A DNA stretch of 64,000 nt from Sphingomonas sp. AR_OL41 (GCF_029911635.1 NZ_JARYTI010000012.1:1-64000); one strand, 5' to 3'. Positions 39,335 through 48,853 are shown, counted from the first letter of the stretch. A program made the numbers and translations. Notes: generated from the letters alone by a model not told the origin.

Positions 39335-39440
39335 GGGGAAATTCCGCGACGCCGGGGATGCGATAGGCGCGGGTGCAATTCCCTGCGGCAGGGAAATTCA
39401 TCGTTTTTTTGACCGGGCCGGCAGGGAATTTCGCCACGGC
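39335..39440. repeat. Cluster of GGGAAATT palindromes upstream of PBP1A
   Basis: Three related sites lie in 106 bases: GGGGAAATTCC near 39336, CAATTCCCTGCGGCAGGGAAATTC at 39376-39399 (a ten-base inverted repeat), and GGCAGGGAATTTCGCC near 39419. The gap from 39244 to 39506 holds no other gene. These could be binding sites for a regulator of PBP1A or of the divergent DUF5681 gene, or a small repeat family. Confidence 0.45.
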
Positions 39441-39506
39441 GTGATTCAACCGCGCGGCGGGATCGATCATCAAGGCGTCGTTACGAATCATCACGGGAGA
39501 TTTGAC

Positions 39507-40022
39507 GTGAGCGATCCAGCAATTGAATCGGACCGGGAAGCGACAGCGGACGCGGCTGGGGTGCCGGCGCGGGTCGGCTATTGCAACCCGCCGCTGCACA
39601 CGCGCTGGCAGGCGGGCCAGTCGGGCAACCCCAAGGGCCCGACGCCGCGCCTGCGCGCGGCGCGCGGCGGGCCGGGCGACCGCCTGCCCGGTGCGGACGA
39701 GCCGATGCGCGCGATGATCCTGGCCGAGGCATATCGCACGGTGACCTTTACCGAGGGCGAGGTCGAGTTCGAAATGCCGGCGGGGCAGGCGGTGCTGCGC
39801 GCGATGATGACGAATGCGATGAAGGGCAACCGCATCGCGCAGTGGCGCTTCACGCAGATCGTGCAGGAGGCCGAGCGGCAGCAGAAGGTGGCGCAGCAGG
39901 CGCTGTATAATGTGTTCGAGCGGGGCGAATATGGGAAGCCCAAGGTGGCGCCCGCGCGGGAGCACGACCTGATCTATGACGAGCGGACGCGGGAGATGGT
40001 GGTGCGGGGTGGGGAGGGGTGA
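39507..40022 (+). CDS. DUF5681 domain protein
   Basis: The 171-residue protein has the DUF5681 signature near the N-terminus: CNPPLHTRWQAGQSGNPKGPTPRLRAA. This domain is common in proteins encoded near phage-derived or mobile regions, and its function is unknown. The rest is helical and ends in a charged tail. A GTG start at 39507 with GGGAG nine bases upstream is used. No phage genes flank it, but the segment as a whole looks inserted. Confidence 0.78.
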   Translation: MSDPAIESDREATADAAGVPARVGYCNPPLHTRWQAGQSGNPKGPTPRLRAARGGPGDRLPGADEPMRAMILAEAYRTVTFTEGEVEFEMPAGQAVLRAMMTNAMKGNRIAQWRFTQIVQEAERQQKVAQQALYNVFERGEYGKPKVAPAREHDLIYDERTREMVVRGGEG

Positions 40023-40377
40023 GAGTAGATGGGAGGCGCCCACCAATCGCGGGCGGAGCCAGAGCGGATGCCTTTAGCCTGACCCGTTCGTTTCGAGCGC
40101 AGTCGAGAAACGCGAACGTGCACTGTACCGGTATTCCGGTGCGGGGGCAGGCTGCGTGGACCCTCTTGGAGGGGGCAGGGCAGTCATATGGGCGGAGATT
40201 TGCCTGAAGGACTTGGCGTGATGTCCGCGAATCCCCCAAAACCCTCGAAATGATGCGCGTTATTCGTGACCGTCGTTTTCGATCGGTCCGTTTCGGACTT
40301 TGTTGTTCTGGAAGCTTCCATCGTTTGGCCTATGCTGTCGCCATCTGACTATCAGTATCATCCGGGGGGATAGGTTC
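40023..40377. other. 355-base gap holding a scattered palindromic repeat
   Basis: I see no gene here. Near 40088-40122 is an imperfect inverted repeat CCGTTCGTTTCGAGCGCAGT / GAGAAACGCGAAC, of a type I recall from many sphingomonad genomes. The last bases before the cytochrome gene hold the ribosome-binding site CGGGGGGA. The promoter of that gene probably lies within 40260-40350, a somewhat AT-richer stretch. Confidence 0.4.
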
Positions 40378-42246
40378 ATGCGCCTTGATATGATCAGGAA
40401 TGCGCGGGCAGTTGGCCGGTCGCGGCTGGCACCGGCGGCGTTGATCGCTTCGTTCGTCATCGCCAGCGTGTCGTTCGCTGCAGGCGTGAACGGCCAGAAC
40501 ACGGTAGCAGCACCGCCGGCGGCGATCCCGACGGGCACGCCGCAAATCGTGTGGCTCGAGCAGGGCTGGAGCGATGAGGAACGGCAGCGTTTCCATCACC
40601 AATCGCAGGGTACGCAGACGCTGCCGATCGAGACCAGTTGGTTTCTTGCGCTCGAGGTACCCAAGGCGGACGCCGCTCCCCCGTTCGTGATGTTCAGCGA
40701 CCCGGCCTATCTCCAGCGCTTTGGCTTCATTCCGAGCCCCGCCGGTTCCTGGAACAAGGATGGCTTGCCGGTCGGCTTCGCGCGCACGACGGGCAAGGAT
40801 CCCGCCACGGGCAACAATCTCGACGCGCTCGGTTTCACCTGCGCGGCGTGCCATACCGCGCGGATCGACTATCAGGGCACGACCATGCTGGTCGATGGCG
40901 GACCGGCAATGACCGACCTGCAGGGGTTCGGCACCAAGCTGGCGCTCGCGCTGGGCGAGACCGTGCTTCCGACGACCCAGGGCAAGCTGCGTTTTCGGCG
41001 CTTTGCCGACCGCGTCCTGGGGACGGGACCGGGCAATAACGGGATTAGCCGCGCGCTGTTATATACGCATGTGGTCGCCATTCTCGCCAAGGGCTTTGGC
41101 GATACGTTGCAGAGTCCGACCAAGGGCAACGTCACCGAAGGCTATGGCCGGCTCGATGCGCTCAACCGCATTGGCAATACGGTGTTCGGCGGTGACATGG
41201 GTATCCCGCAGAACCGCGTGGCGATCACGGCGCCCGTTGCCTACCCGCACATCTGGGACACGTCATGGTTCACCTGGGTCCAGTATAATGGCTCGATCGA
41301 ACAGCCGATGATCCGCAACGCCGGCGAGGCGATGGGCGTCAACGCCATCATCAACTTCAAGACGCATCCGACCCCGCGCTTCACCTCGACCATCCCGGTC
41401 AACAGCCTGTACGACCCGATCGAGCGTTCGGTCGCCGGTGCCACGCCGCCGCTGCCGGCGCAGCGCTTCTCCGGGTTGCGGGCCCCGGCCTGGCCCGAGG
41501 CGATCCTCGGCCGGATCGACTCTGTGCTCGCTGCCCGCGGTGCCGAGCTGTACCGGGCGCAGTGTCAGGCGTGCCATCTCGCGGCGCCCAATACGCCCGA
41601 TTTCTGGACCAGTGCGCGCTGGACCCCGGCCAATGCCGCCGGGGAACGCTATCTCGACCTGTTGATGGTGCCGATCGCGACCATCGGCACCGATCCCGCC
41701 CAGGCCGAGGACATGGCCAGCCGTACCGTCCTGGTTCCCGCCGAACTGGGCTTGATCGATCCGCCCGGGCCGGCGGGCATCAAACGCAAATATTCCTTTG
41801 GGCCGGCGCTGGGCGCTGCGGTCGAGCATGTCGTCAATCGCTGGTATGATGCGCAGACACCGCCGACGTCGCCGGCGGATCGTGAGCGCATGAACGGCTA
41901 TCGCCCCAATGGCATCCGCGCGCTGCTCGCCTACAAGGCGCGCCCGCTCGATGGCATCTGGGCGACTGCGCCTTATCTGCACAATGGCGCGGTGCCCACC
42001 TTGTGGGACCTGCTTTCTCCCTATCGCGAACGGCCATCCACCTTCAGCCTCGGCACCACGACCTTCGATCCGGTCAAGGTCGGCTATATCAATGCGGGTG
42101 CCTCGCCGATGAACACCGCGATCCGGGGGAATCGCAATGGCGGCCACCTGTTCGACAGTTCGCTACCCGCGCTGCCGGGGACGATCGGCGCCGAACTGTC
42201 GCCGGACGACCGACGCGCGCTTGTCGAATATCTCAAGACGCTGTGA
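40378..42246 (+). CDS. Exported diheme c-type cytochrome of the RoxA/cytochrome c peroxidase-like group
   Basis: The 622-residue protein has a signal peptide (ALIASFVIASVSFAAGV) and two c-type heme sites, C155-AAC-H159 and C396-QAC-H400. The sequence around them (WLEQGW..., HHQSQGTQTLPIETSWFLALE, and PYLHNGAVPTLWDLL) resembles the diheme family containing rubber oxygenase RoxA of Xanthomonas, from memory, rather than classic bacterial cytochrome c peroxidases. Family members act on hydrophobic substrates or peroxides; the function here is unknown. The ATG at 40378 has GGGGGGA upstream. It stands alone: no cytochrome-maturation genes nearby. Confidence 0.82.
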   Translation: MRLDMIRNARAVGRSRLAPAALIASFVIASVSFAAGVNGQNTVAAPPAAIPTGTPQIVWLEQGWSDEERQRFHHQSQGTQTLPIETSWFLALEVPKADAAPPFVMFSDPAYLQRFGFIPSPAGSWNKDGLPVGFARTTGKDPATGNNLDALGFTCAACHTARIDYQGTTMLVDGGPAMTDLQGFGTKLALALGETVLPTTQGKLRFRRFADRVLGTGPGNNGISRALLYTHVVAILAKGFGDTLQSPTKGNVTEGYGRLDALNRIGNTVFGGDMGIPQNRVAITAPVAYPHIWDTSWFTWVQYNGSIEQPMIRNAGEAMGVNAIINFKTHPTPRFTSTIPVNSLYDPIERSVAGATPPLPAQRFSGLRAPAWPEAILGRIDSVLAARGAELYRAQCQACHLAAPNTPDFWTSARWTPANAAGERYLDLLMVPIATIGTDPAQAEDMASRTVLVPAELGLIDPPGPAGIKRKYSFGPALGAAVEHVVNRWYDAQTPPTSPADRERMNGYRPNGIRALLAYKARPLDGIWATAPYLHNGAVPTLWDLLSPYRERPSTFSLGTTTFDPVKVGYINAGASPMNTAIRGNRNGGHLFDSSLPALPGTIGAELSPDDRRALVEYLKTL

Positions 42247-42579
42247 GCGCCGCGACAATATGAGGTGACGTCGCTTGCGGGCGATCGCGGGGGTCCCAGG
42301 CAGGGGGGTGATTTTGACAGGCGCGTCCTTTTCCCCCCGATCGGGCGTGGTCGCCATGACGTATCGCCTGGGTAGCGCGGCCGGCGCCGGGCGGGGCGAT
42401 TCTCTTCACCAAGCGCCATCCAGCTTTTTCCGGAAAACCAACGTTCCCAGGGAAACCGGCAAGCGAGCCGGGGGCATCAAGGTCCTGTGCGGATCCCGAA
42501 GGCTGCGCGGATTTCTCGGACGGTTGTCGGGTCCAACGCGCGCGCTATGATCGCCGCGACTCTGGGGGGAGCAACCGAC
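42247..42579. other. 333-base gap before the DUF418 gene
   Basis: No gene supported. A possible promoter of the DUF418 gene is TTGTCG at 42524-42529 with TATGAT at 42546-42551 (16-base spacer). The ribosome-binding site GGGGGGAG lies at about 42565. The remainder is GC-rich with no clear structure. Confidence 0.35.
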
Positions 42580-43920
42580 ATGACCGAACATGCCATCGCC
42601 GACGCGCGCGAGCCCGATGGCGCGCCGCGTATTGCCAGCCTCGACATCATGCGTGGCATCGCCATTCTCGGCATCCTGTTCATGAACATCGACGGCATGG
42701 GCGGTTCGATGAACGCCGGGCATGGCTGGGCGCTGCTGCTCGGCTGGACCGTGCCGGACCACATCGCGTGGTTGCTGCGCCAGATCGTCGCCGACGGCAC
42801 GGCACGCTGCATGCTCGAAATGCTGTTCGGCGCCGGCATGGTGATCCTGACCGACCGCACCGTCGCGACGGCTGGGCGCTGGGCCGGGGTGCGACGCTAT
42901 TATGTGCGCAATCTCATCCTGTTCGCCTTCGGCATGGTGCATATCTTCATCCTGCTATGGCCGGGCGACATCCTGCACATCTATGGCCTGACCGCGCTGA
43001 TCGTCTTTCCGCTGCGGCGGCTGCGGCCGCGCTGGCAGTTGCTGCTCGGCGTGACCTTCATGGTCTTCACGCTGGTGACGGGTGCGGGCGAAGTGCGCAG
43101 CGTGGCGCAGGAAAATGCCCTGGTCGCCAGCGCCGCGCAGCATCGCGCCGCCGGACAGCCGGTCACCGCCGACGAGGCGAAGGCGGTCAAGAGCAACGAT
43201 AAATGGCATGCCAAGGTTGCCGAGCAGAAGCATATGATCGCGGTCGAGAATGATGCGCGTTCGGGCAGCTTCGCGTCATGGCGGGCAGCGCTGATCGGCA
43301 TCTACACCATGCTGCTCGGGCGCGGCGCGCCGATGATGTGGCTGTGGGAGGCCGGCGCGACGATGCTGATCGGCACCGCGTTGTTCCGGATGGGGATATT
43401 GGCGGGGCAGCGCAGCGCGCGCTTCTACGGCGGGATGCTGATCGCCGGCTATGGCCTCGCAATCCCGCTGCGGGCGATCGGCGCGTGGCAGACCAGCCAG
43501 TTCGGCGACGGCATCTCGATCGAATGGTCGACCAGCGAGCTTGCGCGCGTGGCGATGACGCTCGGGCATGTCGCGCTGATCCATCTGCTGCTCGGCACGG
43601 CGCGCGGACGGGCGCTGCTGTCGCCCTTCACTGCCGCCGGGCGCACCGCGCTGTCGCTCTATATCTGCCAGTCGTTGATCGGGCTGTGGCTGCTCTATCC
43701 GCCCTTCGCGCTGGGGCTGTACGGCAAGATGGGCTGGGCCGGCTTCATGCTGACCGCGCTGGCGATCGACGCGCTGTTGCTGCTGGTCGCGAACTGGTGG
43801 GTGGTGCGGTTCGAGGTCGCGCCGGTGGAGTGGGCGTGGCGCTCGCTCGCGGGCGGGCGGATGTTGCGGTTTCGGCGGAAGTCGCGCGCAGCGGTGGAGG
43901 CGGCACCTGTTACGGTGTGA
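42580..43920 (+). CDS. DUF418 (YeiB-type) membrane protein
   Basis: The 446-residue multi-pass protein begins with RIASLDIMRGIAILGILFMNI, the typical DUF418 start, and ends with SLYICQSLIGLWLLYPPFALGLYGKMGW, also diagnostic. About ten membrane segments are seen, with a charged loop (about 165-215) in the middle. The function is unknown; the family resembles acyltransferase-3 type proteins in its topology. The ATG at 42580 has GGGGGGAG upstream. Confidence 0.88.
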   Translation: MTEHAIADAREPDGAPRIASLDIMRGIAILGILFMNIDGMGGSMNAGHGWALLLGWTVPDHIAWLLRQIVADGTARCMLEMLFGAGMVILTDRTVATAGRWAGVRRYYVRNLILFAFGMVHIFILLWPGDILHIYGLTALIVFPLRRLRPRWQLLLGVTFMVFTLVTGAGEVRSVAQENALVASAAQHRAAGQPVTADEAKAVKSNDKWHAKVAEQKHMIAVENDARSGSFASWRAALIGIYTMLLGRGAPMMWLWEAGATMLIGTALFRMGILAGQRSARFYGGMLIAGYGLAIPLRAIGAWQTSQFGDGISIEWSTSELARVAMTLGHVALIHLLLGTARGRALLSPFTAAGRTALSLYICQSLIGLWLLYPPFALGLYGKMGWAGFMLTALAIDALLLLVANWWVVRFEVAPVEWAWRSLAGGRMLRFRRKSRAAVEAAPVTV

Positions 43921-43932
43921 CGCAGGTCGCGT

Positions 43933-44190
43933 TTACGCAGGTCGATCGGTCGCGTCGAACTCTTTTGCCGGTATGAATTCGGTCACAAAGCCTTCCCGCC
44001 ACCCGGTCACGCCCAGTGTTACGGGGTGGATATTGCAGCCTGCGGGAAAGTCGCGAAATCCCGGCTGATCGCGCAAACGGTCGACTGCGTCCGCCGCGTC
44101 GGCTTCGGTCGCGTAGATCCCGATGTGCAGCTCGGTATCCTCACGATCGGGATATTCGCGCTCGAACCAAAGATCATAAACGACCGTCAT
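43933..44190 (-). CDS. Small conserved protein of unknown function
   Basis: The 85-residue product (MTVVYDLWFEREYPDREDTE...) is acidic with one cysteine and no signal peptide. The beta-alpha pattern and the phrase LHIGIYATEADAADAVDRLR suggest a small ferredoxin-like fold. I recall similar proteins in other Proteobacteria without assigned function. The start could be nine bases upstream (44199). The gap to the DUF418 gene is 12 bases, convergent. Confidence 0.6.
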   Translation of the reverse strand: MTVVYDLWFEREYPDREDTELHIGIYATEADAADAVDRLRDQPGFRDFPAGCNIHPVTLGVTGWREGFVTEFIPAKEFDATDRPA

Positions 44191-44280
44191 GATGCCCATT
44201 TACCCGATCGCCGTCGGTAGTAACAACGACATCGGCGCCGGTGGCAACCTGCCGCTATCCTTGGTGTACGGGTTCAGAAC

Positions 44281-45552
44281 CTAGTTCGCAGCGTTGCCGC
44301 CATCGTTCGACGCCAGCCGTCGTGCGAAATGCACCTCGACCGCGCGCAGGATGCTTTCGGCGATGCGCTTGCGGCCGTCGGCTGAGTCGATGAACGCCGC
44401 GTCGGTCGGGTTGGAGATATAGCCGGTCTCGAACAGGATCGAGGGCATGTCGGGTGCCTTCAAGACCATCAGCGAGGCCATGCGATGGAAGTTGGGCTTG
44501 ACCGGGATCAGCGGCTGCGCCTCGCGGCCGAGCAGACGGGCGAAGCTCGCCGAATTGTTCATCGTCTCGCGCTGCGTCAGGTCGATCAGGATCGACGAGA
44601 TGTCGGCGGTGGTCGAGGCGAGGTTGACGCCTGAAATGATGTCGGCCTTGTTCTCGCGCGCGGCGAGCCGGGCGGCTTCCTTGTCCGAGGCGACTTCGGA
44701 CAGGGTGTAGACCGAGGCGCCCGAGGCGCTGCCGGCGCCGACGCTGTCGCAGTGGACCGAGATGAACAGGTCGGCGTGGAGTTTGCGCGCGATGCCGTAG
44801 CGTTCCTGCAGCACGAGGAAGCGATCGTCCTCACGCGTCAGCGCGACGCGCACCCGGCCCGAGGCGACGAGCTCGTCGCGGATCGCGCGGGCGATGCGCA
44901 AGGTGACGTCCTTTTCGCGGCGCCCGTCGAGCGGCGAGATCGCGCCGGGATCGACGCCGCCATGCCCGGCGTCGATCACCACCAGCGGTCGGCTGTCATC
45001 GTCGCCATAGATGCGCGGCAGCGCCAGCGTGCGGCTCGGCGTCGGGACGGCCTGGGTCACCTCATATTGTCGCGACGGCGCCTCGCCGCCGAAGTTGAAC
45101 GGCGGGAGGAAGCGCAGCCGCCCTTCGGCCGCGGCACGGGCGAAGCCGGCATCGTCGACGGTGCGCAATTCGAGCGTCAGCTCGCGGCCGTCGCGGCCGA
45201 ACACGCCCTCGGTGACGATCGCGGGGCGGGCGAGATCGAACACGATCCGTGCGCCGCCGCCATGCCAGCCCTGGCGCACCCCGGCGACGAGGCCCGACCC
45301 TTCGGCATCGCGCCCCGGCGTGGCGCCATCGACATCGAGCGCGATTCGCGACGGCCCGGCGAGCAGGAACGCCGACGCATCGGCGACGCTCTGATCGAAG
45401 CGCACGACGATACGGTCGCTCTTGATGTCGACATGCTGCACGGTAGCGGCCCATCCGGGCGTGCCGGCAAACCAGCAGGCCAGCAGGGCGAGAAGGAATG
45501 ACACAGGGCTACAATGCCGTGCCGAGGGGGCGCGGGTCCAGAGAAAAGGCAT
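44281..45552 (-). CDS. amiC: N-acetylmuramoyl-L-alanine amidase (AmiC-type)
   Basis: The 423-residue exported enzyme has a signal region at about 10-35 (SFLLALLACWFAGTPGWAA), an AMIN domain (about 38-140, VQHVDIKSDRIVVRFDQSV), and an Amidase_3 domain with the zinc ligands in VVIDAGHGGVDPGAI, the Glu of REKDVTL, and His in DLFISVHCDSV. It splits septal peptidoglycan. The start at 45552 opens the signal peptide. It is divergent from rne, as in many alphaproteobacteria. Confidence 0.92.
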   Translation of the reverse strand: MPFLWTRAPSARHCSPVSFLLALLACWFAGTPGWAATVQHVDIKSDRIVVRFDQSVADASAFLLAGPSRIALDVDGATPGRDAEGSGLVAGVRQGWHGGGARIVFDLARPAIVTEGVFGRDGRELTLELRTVDDAGFARAAAEGRLRFLPPFNFGGEAPSRQYEVTQAVPTPSRTLALPRIYGDDDSRPLVVIDAGHGGVDPGAISPLDGRREKDVTLRIARAIRDELVASGRVRVALTREDDRFLVLQERYGIARKLHADLFISVHCDSVGAGSASGASVYTLSEVASDKEAARLAARENKADIISGVNLASTTADISSILIDLTQRETMNNSASFARLLGREAQPLIPVKPNFHRMASLMVLKAPDMPSILFETGYISNPTDAAFIDSADGRKRIAESILRAVEVHFARRLASNDGGNAAN

Positions 45553-45651
45553 GGGCGAGATGTTCCCGCTTGGATTCAATAACAGCGGCCGGGTTAGCCG
45601 GGCGGCCGTGACCTCACGGTGAAACGACGGGGTTAACCGGCAAGTAGGCAT

Positions 45652-46024
45652 GAAATTGCCGGCAAGGCGGCAAAAACGTGCCGGTTGCTGCGCCGCTCAT
45701 TGGGTGCTAGTCGTCAAAATGCTCGAACAAGCGACTTGTTTTTCGCCGTTCGACACCAACGGCCGCCCCGGCTTCCTCCGTCGCGGTTTATCCAGGTTGA
45801 CGTTCGCATGCCGTATTTCCTCGCACCCGCACACCGTTCGGCACTCGCCGATCGGGACGCGGGCGTGCGAGGTGTCCTGGGCCACCGGCCCGGACGTGCG
45901 GTGCGAGCAGAGGCGTTCACCAACTTCATCCTTCCGGCCGGCGCGTTCGCCGACGGGAGGCTGCACCCACATCGCGCGCGGCTAGCGCTGCCAGCGTCCG
46001 GACCGCGCGCCCGGAGACTATTAC
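45652..46024 (+). promoter_or_regulatory. Long 5' leader of rne
   Basis: This stretch between the divergent amidase gene and rne has no gene I can support. Several GC-rich inverted segments could fold, for instance GGCACTCGCCGATCGGGACG near 45840 and the GGCCACCGGCC hairpin near 45881. RNase E is known in gammaproteobacteria to control its own mRNA through the leader. A similar arrangement is inferred here from length only. Confidence 0.35.
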
Positions 46025-48820
46025 ATGACCATGCGTATGCTGATCGACGCACGCCACCGGGAAGAAACCCGTGTGGCCGTCGTCAAAGGGAACCGGATCG
46101 AGGAGTTTGATTTCGAATCTGCCGAGCGCAAGCAGCTCAAGGGCAATATCTATCTCGCCAAGGTAACCCGTGTCGAACCGTCGCTGCAGGCGGCGTTCAT
46201 CGATTATGGTGGCAATCGCCACGGCTTCCTGGCGTTCAGCGAAATCCATCCCGATTACTATCAGATCCCCAAGGAGGATCGCGAGGCGCTGCTGCGCGAA
46301 GAGGCCGAGCACGCCGCCGAGGAGGCCGCGCTGCGCGCCGAGCAGGACGCGCATGACGAGTTGCACGGCGAGGAATTCGCCGACGACGATTATCACGGCG
46401 ATGACGGCCATGACGACGATCGGGACCCCGATGAGGAGACGGTCGAGCGCTTCGAGGACGATGGCGGGCTCGACCCCGATGTCGCCGCGCAGGATGAAGG
46501 CAAGGGCCGTGGTCGCGGGCGCGGCCGTCGCCGTGGCGGCTCCGACGAAGCGGTGGAGGATCTGCGCGAGCGTCGCATGAACCTGCGCCGTCGCTACAAG
46601 ATCCAGGACGTCATCCGGCGCCGTCAGGTGCTGCTCGTCCAGGTCGTCAAGGAAGAGCGCGGCAACAAGGGCGCGGCGCTGACCACCTATCTGAGCCTTG
46701 CCGGCCGTTATTGCGTGCTGATGCCCAACACGTCGCATGGCGGCGGGATCAGCCGCAAGATTTCGAACGCGGGCGACCGCAAGCGTTTGAAGTCGATCAT
46801 GGCCGACATGAAGCTGCCCGCGTCGATGGGCTGCATCGTGCGCACCGCCGGGCTGCAGCGCACCAAGGTCGAGATCAAGCGCGACTTCGACTATCTCGCG
46901 CGGCTGTGGGACGGCATTCGCGAGACGACGCTGTCATCGTCGGCGCCGGCGCTGGTCTATGGCGACAGCGACCTGATCAAGCGTGCGATCCGCGACATCT
47001 ACAATCGCGAGATCGACGAGGTGATCGTCGAGGGCGAGGAAGGCTATCGCCATGCCAAGGATTTCATGAAGCTGCTGATGCCCAGCCATGCGCGGCGGGT
47101 GAAGCATTATTCCGACCCCGTGCCGCTGTTCCAGCGCGCGCATGTCGAGGACCAGCTGTCGGCGATGTACCACCCGGTGGTGCAGCTAAAGTCGGGCGGG
47201 TACCTGGTGATCAACCCGACCGAGGCGTTGGTGTCGATCGACATCAACTCGGGCCGATCGACGCGCGAGCATAATATCGAGCAGACCGCGACCGCGACCA
47301 ACCTCGAAGCGACGCATGAGATCGCCCGCCAGTTGCGGTTGCGCGACATGGCCGGCCTCGTCGTCATCGACTTCATCGACATGGACAACAATTCCAATGT
47401 CCGGAAGGTCGAGAAGGCGATGAAGGAGGCGCTGAAGAACGATCGCGCCCGCATCCAGGTCGGCCGCATCTCGAGCTTCGGGCTGATGGAGATGAGCCGC
47501 CAGCGCCTGCGCACCGGCGTGCTCGAGGCATCGACGCGCCAGTGCCCGCATTGCGAGGGCACCGGTCTGGTCCGCACCGCCTCGTCGGCGGGTCTGTCGG
47601 CGCTGCGCATGATCGAGGACGAAGCGGCGCAGGGGCGCGGCTCGCAGCTGCTGCTGCGCGCCAGCACCGAAGCGGCGGTTTACGTGCTCAACCGCAAGCG
47701 CGCCGAGCTGGCCGAGATCGAGGATCGCTACGGCGTGTTCGTCGAGATCGTGCCCGATGGCGAGCAGGAAGGCGCGCGCATGTCGGTCGAGGTCTCCGGA
47801 CCGCCGCCGGCGCACGCGCCGCGCTTCGACGCGCCGATCGAGGAAATCGACGACGATCTGCCCGAGGATATCGAGGACGAGATCGAGGAAGAAGAAGCGG
47901 AAGACGAAGTCGAGTCGAAGGGTGCGCCGCGCGCCGCGCGTCCGCCGCGTGAGGAGCGGGGCGAGGGCACCGAGGCCGAGCGCGCCGAAGGGCGCAAGCG
48001 CCGCCGCCGTCGCGGCCGTCGCGGTCGCAATCGCGAGGAAGGCGATGTCCGTCCGGGCGACGCCGAGGGCGATGCGCCCCACGCTGCCGAAGGTGACGAG
48101 GGTGTCGAGAGCGACGTCGAGGTCGAGGCCGAGGGTGAAGAAACCCCGCGCGAGGCTGGTGCCGAGGGCGAGGGTGGCGAGCGCGGTGAAGGCCGTCGTC
48201 GTCGCGGTCGTCGCGGTCGTCGCGGTGGACGTCGCCCCGAGGGCGAGCGTGCCGAAGGCGAAGCCGGCGAAACGACGGGCGAAGACGTTGCCGAGGCCGA
48301 CGCCCCGGTCGAGGTCGCAGCTGAGCCGGTGGTCGAGGAGGAGGCGCCCAAAAAGGGCCGTCGCCGTCCGCGCGCCCGGGCTGCCGATGCGGTAACCACC
48401 GTGGCGGCACCTGTCGCCGCGCCGGTCGAGGTTGCCGAAACCGTCGAAGCAGCGCCCGAGCCGGCCGCCAAGCCGAAGCGTTCGCGCAAAAAGGCTGCGC
48501 CCGAGGCCGCGCCGGTCGAGGTTGCCGAGGTGGTGCCTGAGCCGGTCGTCGAGGAAGCACCGGTCGCGGAAGCCCCTGCGGCTGAGGCCAAGCCGAAGCG
48601 CCGCGCGCCGCGTCGCAAGGCGGCCGAAGCGGCGGTGGAAACCGTTGCCGATGTAGCAGCCGAGGAGGCTCCGGCACTGGCGCCGGTCGAGTCCGCGCCG
48701 ACGCCCGCTGCGGTGAAGCCCGCCGTTCTGGCTTCGGATGCTGACGCCGACGAGAATGCCGATCCGGGCGAGGCGGGATCGCCGCGCCGGGGCTGGTGGC
48801 AGCGCACCTTCGGCGCATAA
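46025..48820 (+). CDS. rne: Ribonuclease E
   Basis: The 931-residue endonuclease has an N-terminal S1 region split by an acidic, Asp/Glu-rich insert (about 97-160, DDDYHGDDGHDDDRDP), then the catalytic core with IDINSGRSTREHNIEQTATATNLEA, VVIDFIDMDNN and the zinc-link CPHCEGTG (near 507). The C-terminal third (from about 600) is low-complexity, alternating acidic and Arg-rich blocks (RRRRGRRGRN, RRRGRRGRRGG), the RNA-binding and degradosome part. The extreme end GWWQRTFGA is typical of alphaproteobacterial RNase E. The start ATG is at 46025. Confidence 0.96.
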   Translation: MTMRMLIDARHREETRVAVVKGNRIEEFDFESAERKQLKGNIYLAKVTRVEPSLQAAFIDYGGNRHGFLAFSEIHPDYYQIPKEDREALLREEAEHAAEEAALRAEQDAHDELHGEEFADDDYHGDDGHDDDRDPDEETVERFEDDGGLDPDVAAQDEGKGRGRGRGRRRGGSDEAVEDLRERRMNLRRRYKIQDVIRRRQVLLVQVVKEERGNKGAALTTYLSLAGRYCVLMPNTSHGGGISRKISNAGDRKRLKSIMADMKLPASMGCIVRTAGLQRTKVEIKRDFDYLARLWDGIRETTLSSSAPALVYGDSDLIKRAIRDIYNREIDEVIVEGEEGYRHAKDFMKLLMPSHARRVKHYSDPVPLFQRAHVEDQLSAMYHPVVQLKSGGYLVINPTEALVSIDINSGRSTREHNIEQTATATNLEATHEIARQLRLRDMAGLVVIDFIDMDNNSNVRKVEKAMKEALKNDRARIQVGRISSFGLMEMSRQRLRTGVLEASTRQCPHCEGTGLVRTASSAGLSALRMIEDEAAQGRGSQLLLRASTEAAVYVLNRKRAELAEIEDRYGVFVEIVPDGEQEGARMSVEVSGPPPAHAPRFDAPIEEIDDDLPEDIEDEIEEEEAEDEVESKGAPRAARPPREERGEGTEAERAEGRKRRRRRGRRGRNREEGDVRPGDAEGDAPHAAEGDEGVESDVEVEAEGEETPREAGAEGEGGERGEGRRRRGRRGRRGGRRPEGERAEGEAGETTGEDVAEADAPVEVAAEPVVEEEAPKKGRRRPRARAADAVTTVAAPVAAPVEVAETVEAAPEPAAKPKRSRKKAAPEAAPVEVAEVVPEPVVEEAPVAEAPAAEAKPKRRAPRRKAAEAAVETVADVAAEEAPALAPVESAPTPAAVKPAVLASDADADENADPGEAGSPRRGWWQRTFGA

Positions 48821-48832
48821 CGGATGAGGGGA

Positions 48833-48853
48833 GGGGCGCGGCCATCGCGCCCC
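48833..48853 (+). terminator. Hairpin after rne
   Basis: A perfect eight-base stem GGGGCGCG / CGCGCCCC with loop GCCAT is followed by TTC, 13 bases after the rne stop. A reasonable terminator candidate before the M48 protease gene. Confidence 0.5.
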
